Shown piece after piece: positions 41,924 through 49,523 of a stretch of 64,000 bases of DNA. Positions within the stretch are counted from its first letter, which is position 1, and every line of letters begins with the position of its first letter. The translations under genes were made by a program, and so were the position numbers. The notes beneath the pieces were generated by a model, which worked only from the letters and a program-made list of their open reading frames with translations, was not told the DNA's origin and searched no databases. The stretch lies in assembly GCA_021325555.1 (NCBI GenBank), contig JAJPGY010000034.1, positions 62,001 through 126,000 of the forward strand, given 5' to 3'. Origin of the DNA: Pseudomonadota bacterium. Its GTDB lineage: Bacteria > Cyanobacteriota > Vampirovibrionia > Obscuribacterales > Obscuribacteraceae.

Positions 41924-42909
41924 GAAGCCGAGGATTTACGCTGCCAGTGGCCGTGTGCCGGCGTAAGGCGCAGCAGGCCGCGCGCGTTGCTCGATGCGAC
42001 CTGGACGAACTCCCGCGGGCTGAGCGCGTTGCGCGCCTGCCTGAGCGCGTGCGGCTGCCCGAAAAGCGGGTAGTCGGAACCGAAAAGAACGCGGGCGGCG
42101 CCGAGGGCATCCACGGCGCGACGGATGACGCGCGCCGGCTGCCACGAGGTTTCCACGAGGATGTTCGGATAGCGGGCGGCCAGCCTCAAAACCGCGCGCC
42201 AGGATTCCCAGCCGATGTGGGCGAGGACGAACCGGGCCTTGGGAAAGGCGCTCACGAGCGGCTCCAGGGCCGGCACCTCGCTGCAGCCGCCGATCCCCTG
42301 CAGGGCCTCCACCGGGATGTGCCCGGTGTGGATGAGGACCGGCAGCTCTTTATCGGTGGCCAGGGCGACAACCTCGCGCGTCGCCTCGTAAAGCTCGCCG
42401 CACGTCCAGCCGCCGACAATCGGGTGAAGCTTGATGCCGGCGACCCTGCCCGAGCGCAGCAGGTTCTCGATGTAGGCCGGCGCATCCTCCGTGTCCTTGT
42501 TGAAGGAGGCGAACACCGATACGCGCTCGCTTACGTGGCCGGTGAGGTCGAGGATCTCCTGGGTAAGCGTGAGCGGCTCGATGGAGGCGATGACGGCGTG
42601 GCCGATCCCGTCTCTGTCCATGGTCCGCAAAAGCCGCGCCAGGTCGTACTTCTTGAACAGGCGCAGGGCCTCCATCAGCCCGAGCTGCCCGCAGCACGCG
42701 TAGACGAACCGGCTGACCGGATCCCGGTAGTGCATGGCCGCGTGACGCAAAAGGCTGTTGTGGAGCGGCTCGCTGAGGTGGGACAGCTTCTCCAGCAGGG
42801 GCACCGCGTAGCGGAAAAAGGCCGACCCCTGCTCGGCCGGGCAGAGGCGGGAGAGCCCGCCCGGGGTCATTACGTGCGTGTGAAAGTCGATCAGATAAGT
42901 ATTCGTCAT
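41920..42909 (-). CDS. Metal-dependent amidohydrolase (amidohydrolase-2 family)
   Basis: 329 residues from ATG 42909 (a longer frame to 42960 adds a basic leader without support). A TIM-barrel hydrolase with metal ligands in LIDFHTHVM, substrate-side HPIVGGW, LIHTGHIP and the catalytic GSDYPLFG. This class includes decarboxylases and lactonases acting on aromatic acids and sugar lactones; the substrate is not predictable. Residues about 30-75 contain a CCGQLG helix not typical of the smaller members. Confidence 0.85.
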   Translation of the reverse strand: MTNTYLIDFHTHVMTPGGLSRLCPAEQGSAFFRYAVPLLEKLSHLSEPLHNSLLRHAAMHYRDPVSRFVYACCGQLGLMEALRLFKKYDLARLLRTMDRDGIGHAVIASIEPLTLTQEILDLTGHVSERVSVFASFNKDTEDAPAYIENLLRSGRVAGIKLHPIVGGWTCGELYEATREVVALATDKELPVLIHTGHIPVEALQGIGGCSEVPALEPLVSAFPKARFVLAHIGWESWRAVLRLAARYPNILVETSWQPARVIRRAVDALGAARVLFGSDYPLFGQPHALRQARNALSPREFVQVASSNARGLLRLTPAHGHWQRKSSAS

Positions 42910-43017
42910 CGTGCCCGGGCGTCCGGCCGCCCTGTAAATACTGGAACCGCCTGCAGCCATCTTACTGCTTCGACCGCCCCCGTCGCCAAGGCTCCGGCGG
43001 CGGCAAGATGCGGCAAA

Positions 43018-43064
43018 ACACTAAATATGGTGAGGCGCATGCCGGAGTGCGCTATATGTGCTAC
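43018..43064. promoter_or_regulatory. Pair of NrdR-box-like sites upstream of nrdJ
   Basis: Box 1, ACACTAAATATGGTGA (43018-43033), matches the NrdR consensus acaCwAtATaTwGtgt at most positions. Box 2, GCGCTATATGTGCTAC (43049-43064), is weaker. Their CTAxAT cores are exactly 31 bp apart, the spacing of paired NrdR boxes. They lie just upstream of the nrdJ -10. Confidence 0.6.
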
Positions 43065-43084
43065 CATACAAAAGATGGTATACT
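43062..43084 (+). promoter_or_regulatory. Extended -10 promoter and small inverted repeat for nrdJ
   Basis: TGGTATACT (43076-43084) is an extended -10 element (TGn-TATACT). Just upstream, TACCAT (43062-43067) and ATGGTA (43075-43080) form an inverted repeat that overlaps it. The transcript would begin near 43091, leaving a 40-base leader to the GTG at 43131. Confidence 0.55.
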
Positions 43085-43130
43085 GTTGGACAGCGGATCA
43101 CCATCGCGGGCTGCCGGAAGGGGTTTGGCT

Positions 43131-45119
43131 GTGTTCTCCAAGAATGCGCTCCGGGTTTTGGAAAAGCGATATCTGCTCCGCGACGAGGAGGGCAGATTGG
43201 TGGAGACGCCGGAGGGGCTCTGCCGGCGCGTGGCCCGTGCCGTGGCCGCCGTGGAGGGCCGCTGGCAGGCGCTGAGCCCGACCGAGGCGGAGGAGCGTTT
43301 TTACGAGCTCATGATCCAGAGCCGTTTCCTGCCCAACTCGCCGACGCTGATGAACGCGGGAAAGGAGCGCGGGCAGCTCTCCGCCTGCTTCGTCCTGCCG
43401 GTGCCCGATTCGCTGGAGGGGATTTTCGAGACCTGCAAGAACGCCGCCCTCATCCACCAGACCGGCGGCGGCACGGGCTTCTCGTTCAGCCGCCTGCGCC
43501 CGGCCAACGACCGGGTGGACACGACAACCGGCGTGGCGTCAGGTCCGGTAAGCTTCATGACCGTCTATGATGCGGCCACCGAGGCGATCCGCCAGGGCGG
43601 CACGCGCCGGGGCGCCAATATGGGCATCCTTAACGTCAGCCACCCGGATATCGAGCAGTTCATCAACTGCAAGCGGGACACGTCCAGGCTGAACAACTTC
43701 AATATCTCGGTGGCCGTGACCGACGAGATCATGTCGGCGGTAAAAGAGGATCGCCTCTTCCCGCTCGTCAACCCGCGCAACAAGAAGGTCGTCGCCGAGG
43801 TGAGCGCTCGCCGGCTGTTCGACAGGATAGTCGAGAACGCGCACGCCACCGGAGAGCCGGGCATCATTTTCCTCGATCGCATCAACGCCGCCGACCCGCT
43901 TGTAGAGACGGTGGGAGATGACGGTCAGGTTATCCCCGGAACCGAGGATATCGAAGCGACCAACCCCTGCGGCGAGCAACCGCTCGGACCCGGCGACGCC
44001 TGCAACCTGGGCTCGATAAATCTAGCCGGCTTCGTGGATGCGGGCAGGAAGGACTTCGACTGGCAGGCGCTCACCGAGGTGATTCCGTGGGCCGTGCGCT
44101 TTCTGGACGACATCATCGAGGCCAACCGTTACCCGCTGCCGTTCATAGCGGCCGCCGCCCTCAATAATCGCCGCATCGGGCTCGGGGTTATGGGCTGGGC
44201 GGAAGCCCTCATCAAGATGGGCATTGCTTACGACTCTTCGGAGTCGCTGGACAAAGCCGACCAGCTGATGGCCTTCGTCACCGAGAAAGCCCATGCCGCC
44301 TCCGAGAAGCTGGCCGGCGAGCGCGGTGTTTTCCCGAACTGGCCGTTCAGCGCCTGGGCAAAGCGTGGCGTGCGTATGCGCAACGCCACGGTGACGACCA
44401 TCGCGCCGACCGGCACCATCTCGATGATTGCCGGCACCTCCTCGGGCATCGAGCCGCTTTTTGCCGTGTCTTACATAAGGCGGGTCCTGGGCGGGGAGGA
44501 GTTGATCGAGGTCAATCCGCTTTTCGAGGAGACGGCCCGCCAGCGCGGTTTTTACAGCGAGGAGCTGATGAAGCGGATCGCCGAGCAGGGCACCGTGGCC
44601 GATATCGAAGAGGTCCCTCCCGATGTGAGGCGGCTCTTCGTGTGCTCTCACGAGATCCCCTTCCGCTGGCACGTCTCCATGCAGGCCGCTTTCCAGAAGC
44701 ATACGGACTGTGCGGTGTCCAAGACGATCAACTTCCCGCAGGAAGCCACCGTCGAGGATGTCCGTCAGGCATACCTGACCGCCTACGAGCTGGGCTTGAA
44801 GGGCATCACCGTCTACCGTGATACCAGCCGCCCCCTGCAGGTGCTCAACATCGCCCGGAGGGACACGCCAAAAAAAGCCGCTTTTGCAAGCCCTGCGGGG
44901 ACTCGGATGAGTCCCCGGAATGAGGCCGGACGGCCGCACCGGCAGCAGTCAGGTGAAGATGAATTTAGACAGCGGCGCCTCCAGCCGCAGGTGAGGACGG
45001 CCGGCCGCCCCGGGCGGCGAAATTTTCTTTCATGTCCCGAATGCGGCTCCGGCTCGGGTCAGCTGGTGAATGCCGAGGCCTGCCTCTTGTGCCACGCCTG
45101 CGGTTATACTAAGTGCTGA
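43131..45119 (+). CDS. nrdJ: Ribonucleoside-diphosphate reductase, adenosylcobalamin-dependent (class II)
   Basis: Makes deoxynucleotides from ribonucleotides by B12-dependent radical chemistry. 662 residues from GTG 43131, with GGAAGGGG seven bases upstream. The frame's earlier ATG (43008) lies upstream of the promoter and is rejected. Motifs: RFLPNSPTLMNAG, LIHQTGGGTGFSFSRL, the active-site EATNPCGEQPL, and VTTIAPTGTISMIAGTSSGIEP. The C-terminus is a zinc ribbon CPECG...CLLCHACGYTKC carrying the redox cysteines. Between core and ribbon lies a low-complexity linker of about 50 residues whose DNA contains a perfect hairpin (44897-44916). Dcd follows 73 bp downstream, a nucleotide-metabolism pair. 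Confidence 0.96.
   Translation: MFSKNALRVLEKRYLLRDEEGRLVETPEGLCRRVARAVAAVEGRWQALSPTEAEERFYELMIQSRFLPNSPTLMNAGKERGQLSACFVLPVPDSLEGIFETCKNAALIHQTGGGTGFSFSRLRPANDRVDTTTGVASGPVSFMTVYDAATEAIRQGGTRRGANMGILNVSHPDIEQFINCKRDTSRLNNFNISVAVTDEIMSAVKEDRLFPLVNPRNKKVVAEVSARRLFDRIVENAHATGEPGIIFLDRINAADPLVETVGDDGQVIPGTEDIEATNPCGEQPLGPGDACNLGSINLAGFVDAGRKDFDWQALTEVIPWAVRFLDDIIEANRYPLPFIAAAALNNRRIGLGVMGWAEALIKMGIAYDSSESLDKADQLMAFVTEKAHAASEKLAGERGVFPNWPFSAWAKRGVRMRNATVTTIAPTGTISMIAGTSSGIEPLFAVSYIRRVLGGEELIEVNPLFEETARQRGFYSEELMKRIAEQGTVADIEEVPPDVRRLFVCSHEIPFRWHVSMQAAFQKHTDCAVSKTINFPQEATVEDVRQAYLTAYELGLKGITVYRDTSRPLQVLNIARRDTPKKAAFASPAGTRMSPRNEAGRPHRQQSGEDEFRQRRLQPQVRTAGRPGRRNFLSCPECGSGSGQLVNAEACLLCHACGYTKC
44897..44916. 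repeat. Perfect hairpin inside the nrdJ linker
   Basis: Arms GGGGACTC and GAGTCCCC (8 bp, perfect) with loop GGAT, read in frame as part of the linker before the zinc ribbon. The surrounding linker looks unlike conserved NrdJ sequence, which suggests a palindromic element tolerated in a flexible region. Confidence 0.6.
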
Positions 45120-45192
45120 CTTGTAATGAGCCCCGGACTACCGGCCTGCGGGCGCAAGCGAGCCGATAAACGCAGACGGCAGGGAGAGTACC

Positions 45193-45762
45193 ATGTCCAT
45201 TCTTGTCGATCACGAGATTCGCCACGCGGTAGCGGAAGGAAAGCTTATCCTCGATCCTTACGATCCAGCGCTCGTCCAGCCGAACTCCTATGACGTCCGG
45301 CTTTCCGACCGCTTCTCCTGGCACGACGGCGGCGAGCAGGTGATTGACCCGTACGACTCTGAGAGCGTGCTCGAGGGGCTGGTGCACGTGGTCGATGACA
45401 GCGTCGTTATCAAGCCCGGACAGTTTATCCTCGGCGCCACGCTGGAGCGCATCTGTCTGCCGCGCGACATAGTCGGGCAGCTGACCGGCAAGTCTAGCCT
45501 GGCCAGGCTCGGGGTCATGGTGCACGTGACTGCCGGGTTCATCGATGCCGGCTTCAGCCACCCGCCCGCGCAGATAACCCTCGAGATCGTAAACGTCGGC
45601 AACCGCCCGGTCAGGCTGCACGCCGGCATGGCGATCGCGCAGATGGTCTTCACCAGAACGGCCGAGTGCCACATCGCCTACAACGAGAAGCCGGGCGCCA
45701 AATACAACGGGCAGCCGGCCGCCGCACACAGCCGCTACTACCTGAACAGCCAGGCTTCGTAA
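45193..45762 (+). CDS. dcd: dCTP deaminase
   Basis: 189 residues. Deaminates dCTP to dUTP (or, in bifunctional forms, on to dUMP) on the way to dTMP. Trimeric dUTPase-like fold with motifs VQPNSYDVRLSD, GKSSLARLGVMVHVTAGF and AQITLEIVNVG containing the catalytic Glu, then PGAKYNGQ at the C-terminus. GGGAGA provides a ribosome site. It follows nrdJ and is probably in the same operon. Confidence 0.96.
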   Translation: MSILVDHEIRHAVAEGKLILDPYDPALVQPNSYDVRLSDRFSWHDGGEQVIDPYDSESVLEGLVHVVDDSVVIKPGQFILGATLERICLPRDIVGQLTGKSSLARLGVMVHVTAGFIDAGFSHPPAQITLEIVNVGNRPVRLHAGMAIAQMVFTRTAECHIAYNEKPGAKYNGQPAAAHSRYYLNSQAS

Positions 45763-45777
45763 TCCCACCACCGGCGT

Positions 45778-45820
45778 GGGAATTTCACGAGTATTCCCGG
45801 CGCCCGCCGCGTAATAAGAT
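45778..45820 (+). promoter_or_regulatory. Promoter of the first giant paralogue
   Basis: Box GGGAATTTCAC at 45778-45788, a weak -35 region about TATTCC, and -10 TAAGAT at 45815-45820, 37 bases after the box start. GGGAAT and ATTCCC (45778-45797) also form a 6-bp inverted repeat. The same box with identical spacing to the -10 precedes the second paralogue at 49402. Leader length to the ATG is about 75 bases in both. Confidence 0.55.
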
Positions 45821-45902
45821 AGCAACCTGAGCCGGCGCACACCGTCCGACTCCCAGGGCTGGAAAAAGATCGCTTCCGATTGACCAGCTTGAGGGTACGG
45901 AG

Positions 45903-48900
45903 ATGGGTGACGCGCGCACCGGGCACGGTTTTGACAGGACTTCCAGGCGGAGTGGTTACCTTGGCGGCGAGGAGCTTGCAGGCTACCTGGCCGCCGATTC
46001 ACAGCAGCACGCCCAGACAGGCCGGGTAGCGCCGCCGGCGCGCCCGGGCGTGCCGGGCCAGGCCCTTACGGGGCAGGCGCCGGGGGCGCCTGTGGGCGGG
46101 TTCTTCGGCAACCGGGCGCAGCAGCGCCCAGAGGTTGGCCCGGTGTCCGGGGCGGCGCCCGGCGATCCCAACGCCAACGGTGGCAACGGGCAGAGGCCCT
46201 GGCGCTGGGGCGGCTGGGGCGGCGGCGGCGTGGCGCCGATTTTCAGGCCCCCGGCCCCGGAGCCGGCGCCGGCTGCCGAGCCGGGGCGGCAGCAGCCCGG
46301 CACCGCCGGCGGTGGCGCATCGCAATCCGACCACGAGCGCCAGCTGGCCAACGTCGAGCGGGCGCTCGCCCCGCAGACCCGGCTGTCCTACCTGGGCTTC
46401 GCCGGGCAGATGGCAATTGGCGGCACGGCGGGCGTGCTTGGCGGCGGCCCGCTGGCCAGGGTCCTGGATCGCGCGACAAAGAGCTACCTGGCCAATCCCG
46501 ATCGCGCCTGCGTGCCCTCCCTGGGAGGCGCCGGCGAAGCGGCCTTGTGGTATCAAAGGACGCACGGGCTGGCCGGCGCCGAGGAGGCGCTCCAGCCGCT
46601 TTTCGACCGGGACAGGCAGCTGGCCACGAGAATGACCGAGTATGCCGAAGCGCAGCTGGAGCCGGAGGCGGCGCGCATCAACGCTGACCTGCCCGGGCGG
46701 GCGCTGGCCGGCATGAGCGAGGCCGAACGGCAGGCGCTGGCAAGATACCGGCTGCTATCAGGCAGGCCGCTCCCGGACGGCGTCGCCGGGAGCCTGCCGG
46801 ACGCCGATCTGCGCCTGCTCGAGGAGCATGCAGACCTGGGCAGCCGCATTCAGGAGATCCGTGCCGGCATGAGCACCTACCGGGCTTCCGAGCTGCAGGA
46901 GCTGACCGCCGCCGATGCCCGGCTGGAGGCCCGGCTGCGCGCCGTAATAAGCAACCTGGAGCCGGCAGGGCGGCCCGCTCTCGAGAGATTGAACACGCTG
47001 GGCGCAGCAGCCCTCAGCCCGGCCGAGCTGGCGGCGGCGCGAAAGTACCGGTTCTTCAGCGAGTTTGCTGCCGATGCGACCAGAACACCCCGGGACTGCG
47101 GCGTGCAGTCGCTTTTGAGCGCCGAGGAGCTGGGCATGGTCACGCACCGGCAACAGGTAAAGGGCCGGATCCTGGAGATCGAGCCGCACGTAAGGGCGCA
47201 GGCCGATCTGCCCGCGCTCATGCTCCGGCAGCAGCAGGTCGAGCGGCAGATAAGCGGCATCGCCGACGGGCTGAAGGCCCAGGCCGAGCCGCTCGAGCAA
47301 AGGCTGTCCAGGGCGCCGCAGAGCTTCCTGACCGCCGAGGAGCGGCTGCTTCTTTCGCGATACGAGTTCCTCAAAGCAGGCGGCCTCGGCCCGGCCCCGG
47401 AAGGCTGGCAGAACGCGCCGGCAGCAGAGCGTGATCTGGTGCGGCAAAGGCAGCTCCTGCGGCAGCGGATGGAAGTCCTGGATCCGGCGTTTCAGGGCTT
47501 TCCCGGGCTAATGGTGCAGCGGGACCGCATCAACGCCAGGCTCGATGAGATCGTGCGCAACGAGCTGCGCCCGCAGGTGGAGGCCATGGAGCGCAATCCG
47601 GCCGCCAGGCTCACGCCCGAGCAGACGATCGTGCGCGCGCGCTACCGGTTTCTCGCCAGCGGGGCCGAATACAACGAGACGGTGTCGGGCATCCTGAGCC
47701 AGGAGGAAAGGGCGCTCCTGGCCGAGCGCGCCGGCATCAACGCGCAGCTTTCCCGGCTCGGCCGGTCGGGGCTCAGACCGCGCGGGATGTTGAGGAACTT
47801 CGCCACCGGCGTCGCGGCGGTCGGGCTCGGCGAGTTCATCGATGACCGGCTCGACGGCTGGCTCTTCGGCGGCATGAAGACCCGCCCCAGCTGGTACACG
47901 GATACCCTGGCCGTGCCGGCAGCCATGCTCATCCCTTTCAAGGGCAACTGGTTCTTGCGCGGGGCTCAGATGACCGGCTCCATAGTCGGTGCCCACGTGG
48001 CCGGCAAGATCCTGGACTCGCTTATCCCGGCCCCAGCCGACCCCACCTGGAATCGCTACCTGAGGCCTACTGGCTGGGAGTCGGCCGGCGCGGCCCTCGG
48101 CGCCGTGCTGCCCCTGCGCAACGAGTCTCTGACCTGGCGCGCCGCCTACACGCTCGGCGGCTGGGCGATCGGCAAGGCCGTGGGCGCAGCCTTCGCCCGC
48201 CCGGAGGGCAGGGAGATCCGCGATCAGGCCTTCGCGCTTTTCTCGGCGGACAAGTCGACGCGCAGCTCCCGCTCCATGCAGGCTGCCATCGACAAGTTCA
48301 AGGAGCTGTCCGACCTGGGCACGGCGCAGGAGATGGTGGTCAAGTTCTACAGGGACGACTGGCTGCGCCGGCAGCACGACGACCTCCTGAGCGGCTACCG
48401 CGGCGCGGCGATCGTGCTGGCGGCTGTCGGAGAGAGCCGGCTGGACAAGGGCACCTTCATCCCCGGCGGTCAGGGGGAGCCCTCCGGCGGGCGGCTCAAC
48501 CGGATCTGGAGGACGCTCTCCGGCAGCGGCAGCGAGTACGACAGCATCCTCCAGGGCTACAACCTGGATCTCGGTGGAGACGCCCTGAGCAACCTGATTT
48601 CGGCCCGCATTCAGATCGAGCGCGCCAGGACGGCCACGCAAGCCATCTTGAATCACGATCCGAGCTACCCGGCCGCACGAACACCGGTGACCGGCGCCGA
48701 GGTTGCCGGTTTGAGCGACGTCCAGGCCAGGATCGACGCTGACATCCAGCGCGTCTACGCACGGCACGACATCCCGGCCATCTACGCCGAGCTGGAAAGC
48801 TGGTCCTACCGCAAGATGAGCCAGGCTGCCCGGATCGCCGATCACCTGCGGGCGATGATCCGCCAGCCGCCAACAAATGATCCCCGCTACCTGGCCAAGC

Positions 48901-49214
48901 TCTATCGTGACCTGGCTCTTATCGACCTGGCCTTCGCCGGCTACAAGGTCGGCTACAACGGCGTCGGCAACGGGCGCGATGCCATAGGCGCCCGCGGGCC
49001 CCTGCAGGAGGCCCTGGGATGCCTTGGCGAGGCCAGGCGGCTCGACGGCGGCAACGAGGACACCGACCAGATAGCGGCCATCGCCGACGCCATAGCCGCG
49101 CAGGCGCCCGGGATGGAGCAGGGCCAGCTGAGAAGCCCGCTCAACAACCCGTTCGGCACCGACGGCAGGCCGACCCCCGCCCAGCGACCACCCGGACAAA
49201 CCCTGCCCCGCTGA
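45903..49214 (+). CDS. Giant repeat protein of unknown family, paralogue 1
   Basis: 1103 residues, unrecognised. ATG 45903 has GAGGG seven bases upstream and begins MGD like its paralogue. Residues 1-140 are Gly/Pro/Gln-rich and disordered (containing VAPIFRPP). Residues 145-240 hold a conserved block (GGPLARVLDRATKSYL). Residues about 251-620 are four tandem units of roughly 100 residues, each with an L-E-P or similar lead and the motif LTxEE...RYxFL (RY/KY anchors at 281, 381, 486, 580); these should be long helices. Residues 630-1075 are a conserved globular or membrane-associated domain (PSWYTDTLAVPAAMLIP, DDLLSGYRGAAI, LYRDLALIDLAFAGY) ending in a TPR-like helix pair. The tail carries NNPFG. 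No signal peptide, so probably cytosolic or membrane-peripheral. Confidence 0.85.
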   Translation: MGDARTGHGFDRTSRRSGYLGGEELAGYLAADSQQHAQTGRVAPPARPGVPGQALTGQAPGAPVGGFFGNRAQQRPEVGPVSGAAPGDPNANGGNGQRPWRWGGWGGGGVAPIFRPPAPEPAPAAEPGRQQPGTAGGGASQSDHERQLANVERALAPQTRLSYLGFAGQMAIGGTAGVLGGGPLARVLDRATKSYLANPDRACVPSLGGAGEAALWYQRTHGLAGAEEALQPLFDRDRQLATRMTEYAEAQLEPEAARINADLPGRALAGMSEAERQALARYRLLSGRPLPDGVAGSLPDADLRLLEEHADLGSRIQEIRAGMSTYRASELQELTAADARLEARLRAVISNLEPAGRPALERLNTLGAAALSPAELAAARKYRFFSEFAADATRTPRDCGVQSLLSAEELGMVTHRQQVKGRILEIEPHVRAQADLPALMLRQQQVERQISGIADGLKAQAEPLEQRLSRAPQSFLTAEERLLLSRYEFLKAGGLGPAPEGWQNAPAAERDLVRQRQLLRQRMEVLDPAFQGFPGLMVQRDRINARLDEIVRNELRPQVEAMERNPAARLTPEQTIVRARYRFLASGAEYNETVSGILSQEERALLAERAGINAQLSRLGRSGLRPRGMLRNFATGVAAVGLGEFIDDRLDGWLFGGMKTRPSWYTDTLAVPAAMLIPFKGNWFLRGAQMTGSIVGAHVAGKILDSLIPAPADPTWNRYLRPTGWESAGAALGAVLPLRNESLTWRAAYTLGGWAIGKAVGAAFARPEGREIRDQAFALFSADKSTRSSRSMQAAIDKFKELSDLGTAQEMVVKFYRDDWLRRQHDDLLSGYRGAAIVLAAVGESRLDKGTFIPGGQGEPSGGRLNRIWRTLSGSGSEYDSILQGYNLDLGGDALSNLISARIQIERARTATQAILNHDPSYPAARTPVTGAEVAGLSDVQARIDADIQRVYARHDIPAIYAELESWSYRKMSQAARIADHLRAMIRQPPTNDPRYLAKLYRDLALIDLAFAGYKVGYNGVGNGRDAIGARGPLQEALGCLGEARRLDGGNEDTDQIAAIADAIAAQAPGMEQGQLRSPLNNPFGTDGRPTPAQRPPGQTLPR
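46653..47763 (+). repeat. Internal ~100-residue protein repeats in paralogue 1
   Basis: Four degenerate units whose RY/KY anchors fall at residues 281, 381, 486 and 580. Consensus in words: a Leu-Glu-Pro lead, an amphipathic helix, LT-x-x-E, then x-x-RY-x-x-L, then a second helix with LL...R. Divergence between units is high, so the repeat is old. Confidence 0.7.
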
Positions 49215-49263
49215 GCAAGCTACCGAGATTAAATTGAGCCAGGCGAAGCAGCGCGACCGGAGG

Positions 49264-49313
49264 CCGCCTCGAAGTACCGTTCCGAGGCGGATTCCGAGGA
49301 GGAATCCGCCTCG
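49264..49313. repeat. Mutually exclusive stem-loops, first cluster
   Basis: Three arms alternate. CCGCCTCG (49264-49271) pairs with CGAGGCGG (49283-49290), and the same right arm, as part of CGAGGCGGATTCC (49283-49295), pairs perfectly over 13 bp with GGAATCCGCCTCG (49301-49313, loop GAGGA). Only one of the two stems can form at a time, the geometry of an attenuator or RNA switch. No T-run follows. Confidence 0.6.
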
Positions 49314-49332
49314 AACGTGTTAACGGAGCGAA

Positions 49333-49368
49333 GGCGGGGCGGGCGCCCTGCCGGACGCCCGCCCCGCC
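49333..49368. repeat. 13-bp perfect GC stem-loop
   Basis: Arms GGCGGGGCGGGCG (49333-49345) and CGCCCGCCCCGCC (49356-49368) with a 10-base loop. It lies 33 bases before the GGGAATTTCAC promoter box, so it could end transcription from paralogue 1, although the usual T-tract is missing. Confidence 0.6.
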
Positions 49369-49401
49369 GGAGCGACTATATGGGAATCCTCCCATGCCAG
49401 G

Positions 49402-49444
49402 GGGAATTTCACCGATTTACCCGGGCGCAAGGCCTATCTAATAT
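49402..49444 (+). promoter_or_regulatory. Promoter of the second giant paralogue
   Basis: Box GGGAATTTCAC at 49402-49412, -35 TTTACC (49416-49421), 17 bp, -10 TAATAT (49439-49444). The box-to-minus-10 distance, 37 bases, is the same as upstream of paralogue 1. Confidence 0.6.
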
Positions 49445-49523
49445 TGCGGAGCCGAGTCAGAGCGACGCCCTGTCCCTCGAAGCAGGCAGTTCAACATCAG
49501 GCACCCGGCTGGAGGTTGCTGAA

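Larger units (their letters stand above)
49215..49523 (+). other. Intergenic region between the giant paralogues
   Basis: These 309 bp carry two strong stem-loop structures (49264-49313 and 49333-49368), then the second copy of the GGGAATTTCAC promoter box (49402) and a leader of about 75 bases. The frame is open from 49317, but its first 69 codons run through the hairpin and promoter and are unlikely to be translated. Confidence 0.6.

Noticed and set aside
42960-43130. Cobalamin riboswitch before the B12-dependent nrdJ
   Set aside because: I looked for the conserved B12 box and the multi-stem core and found neither. The region is short and is better explained by NrdR-type boxes and a promoter.
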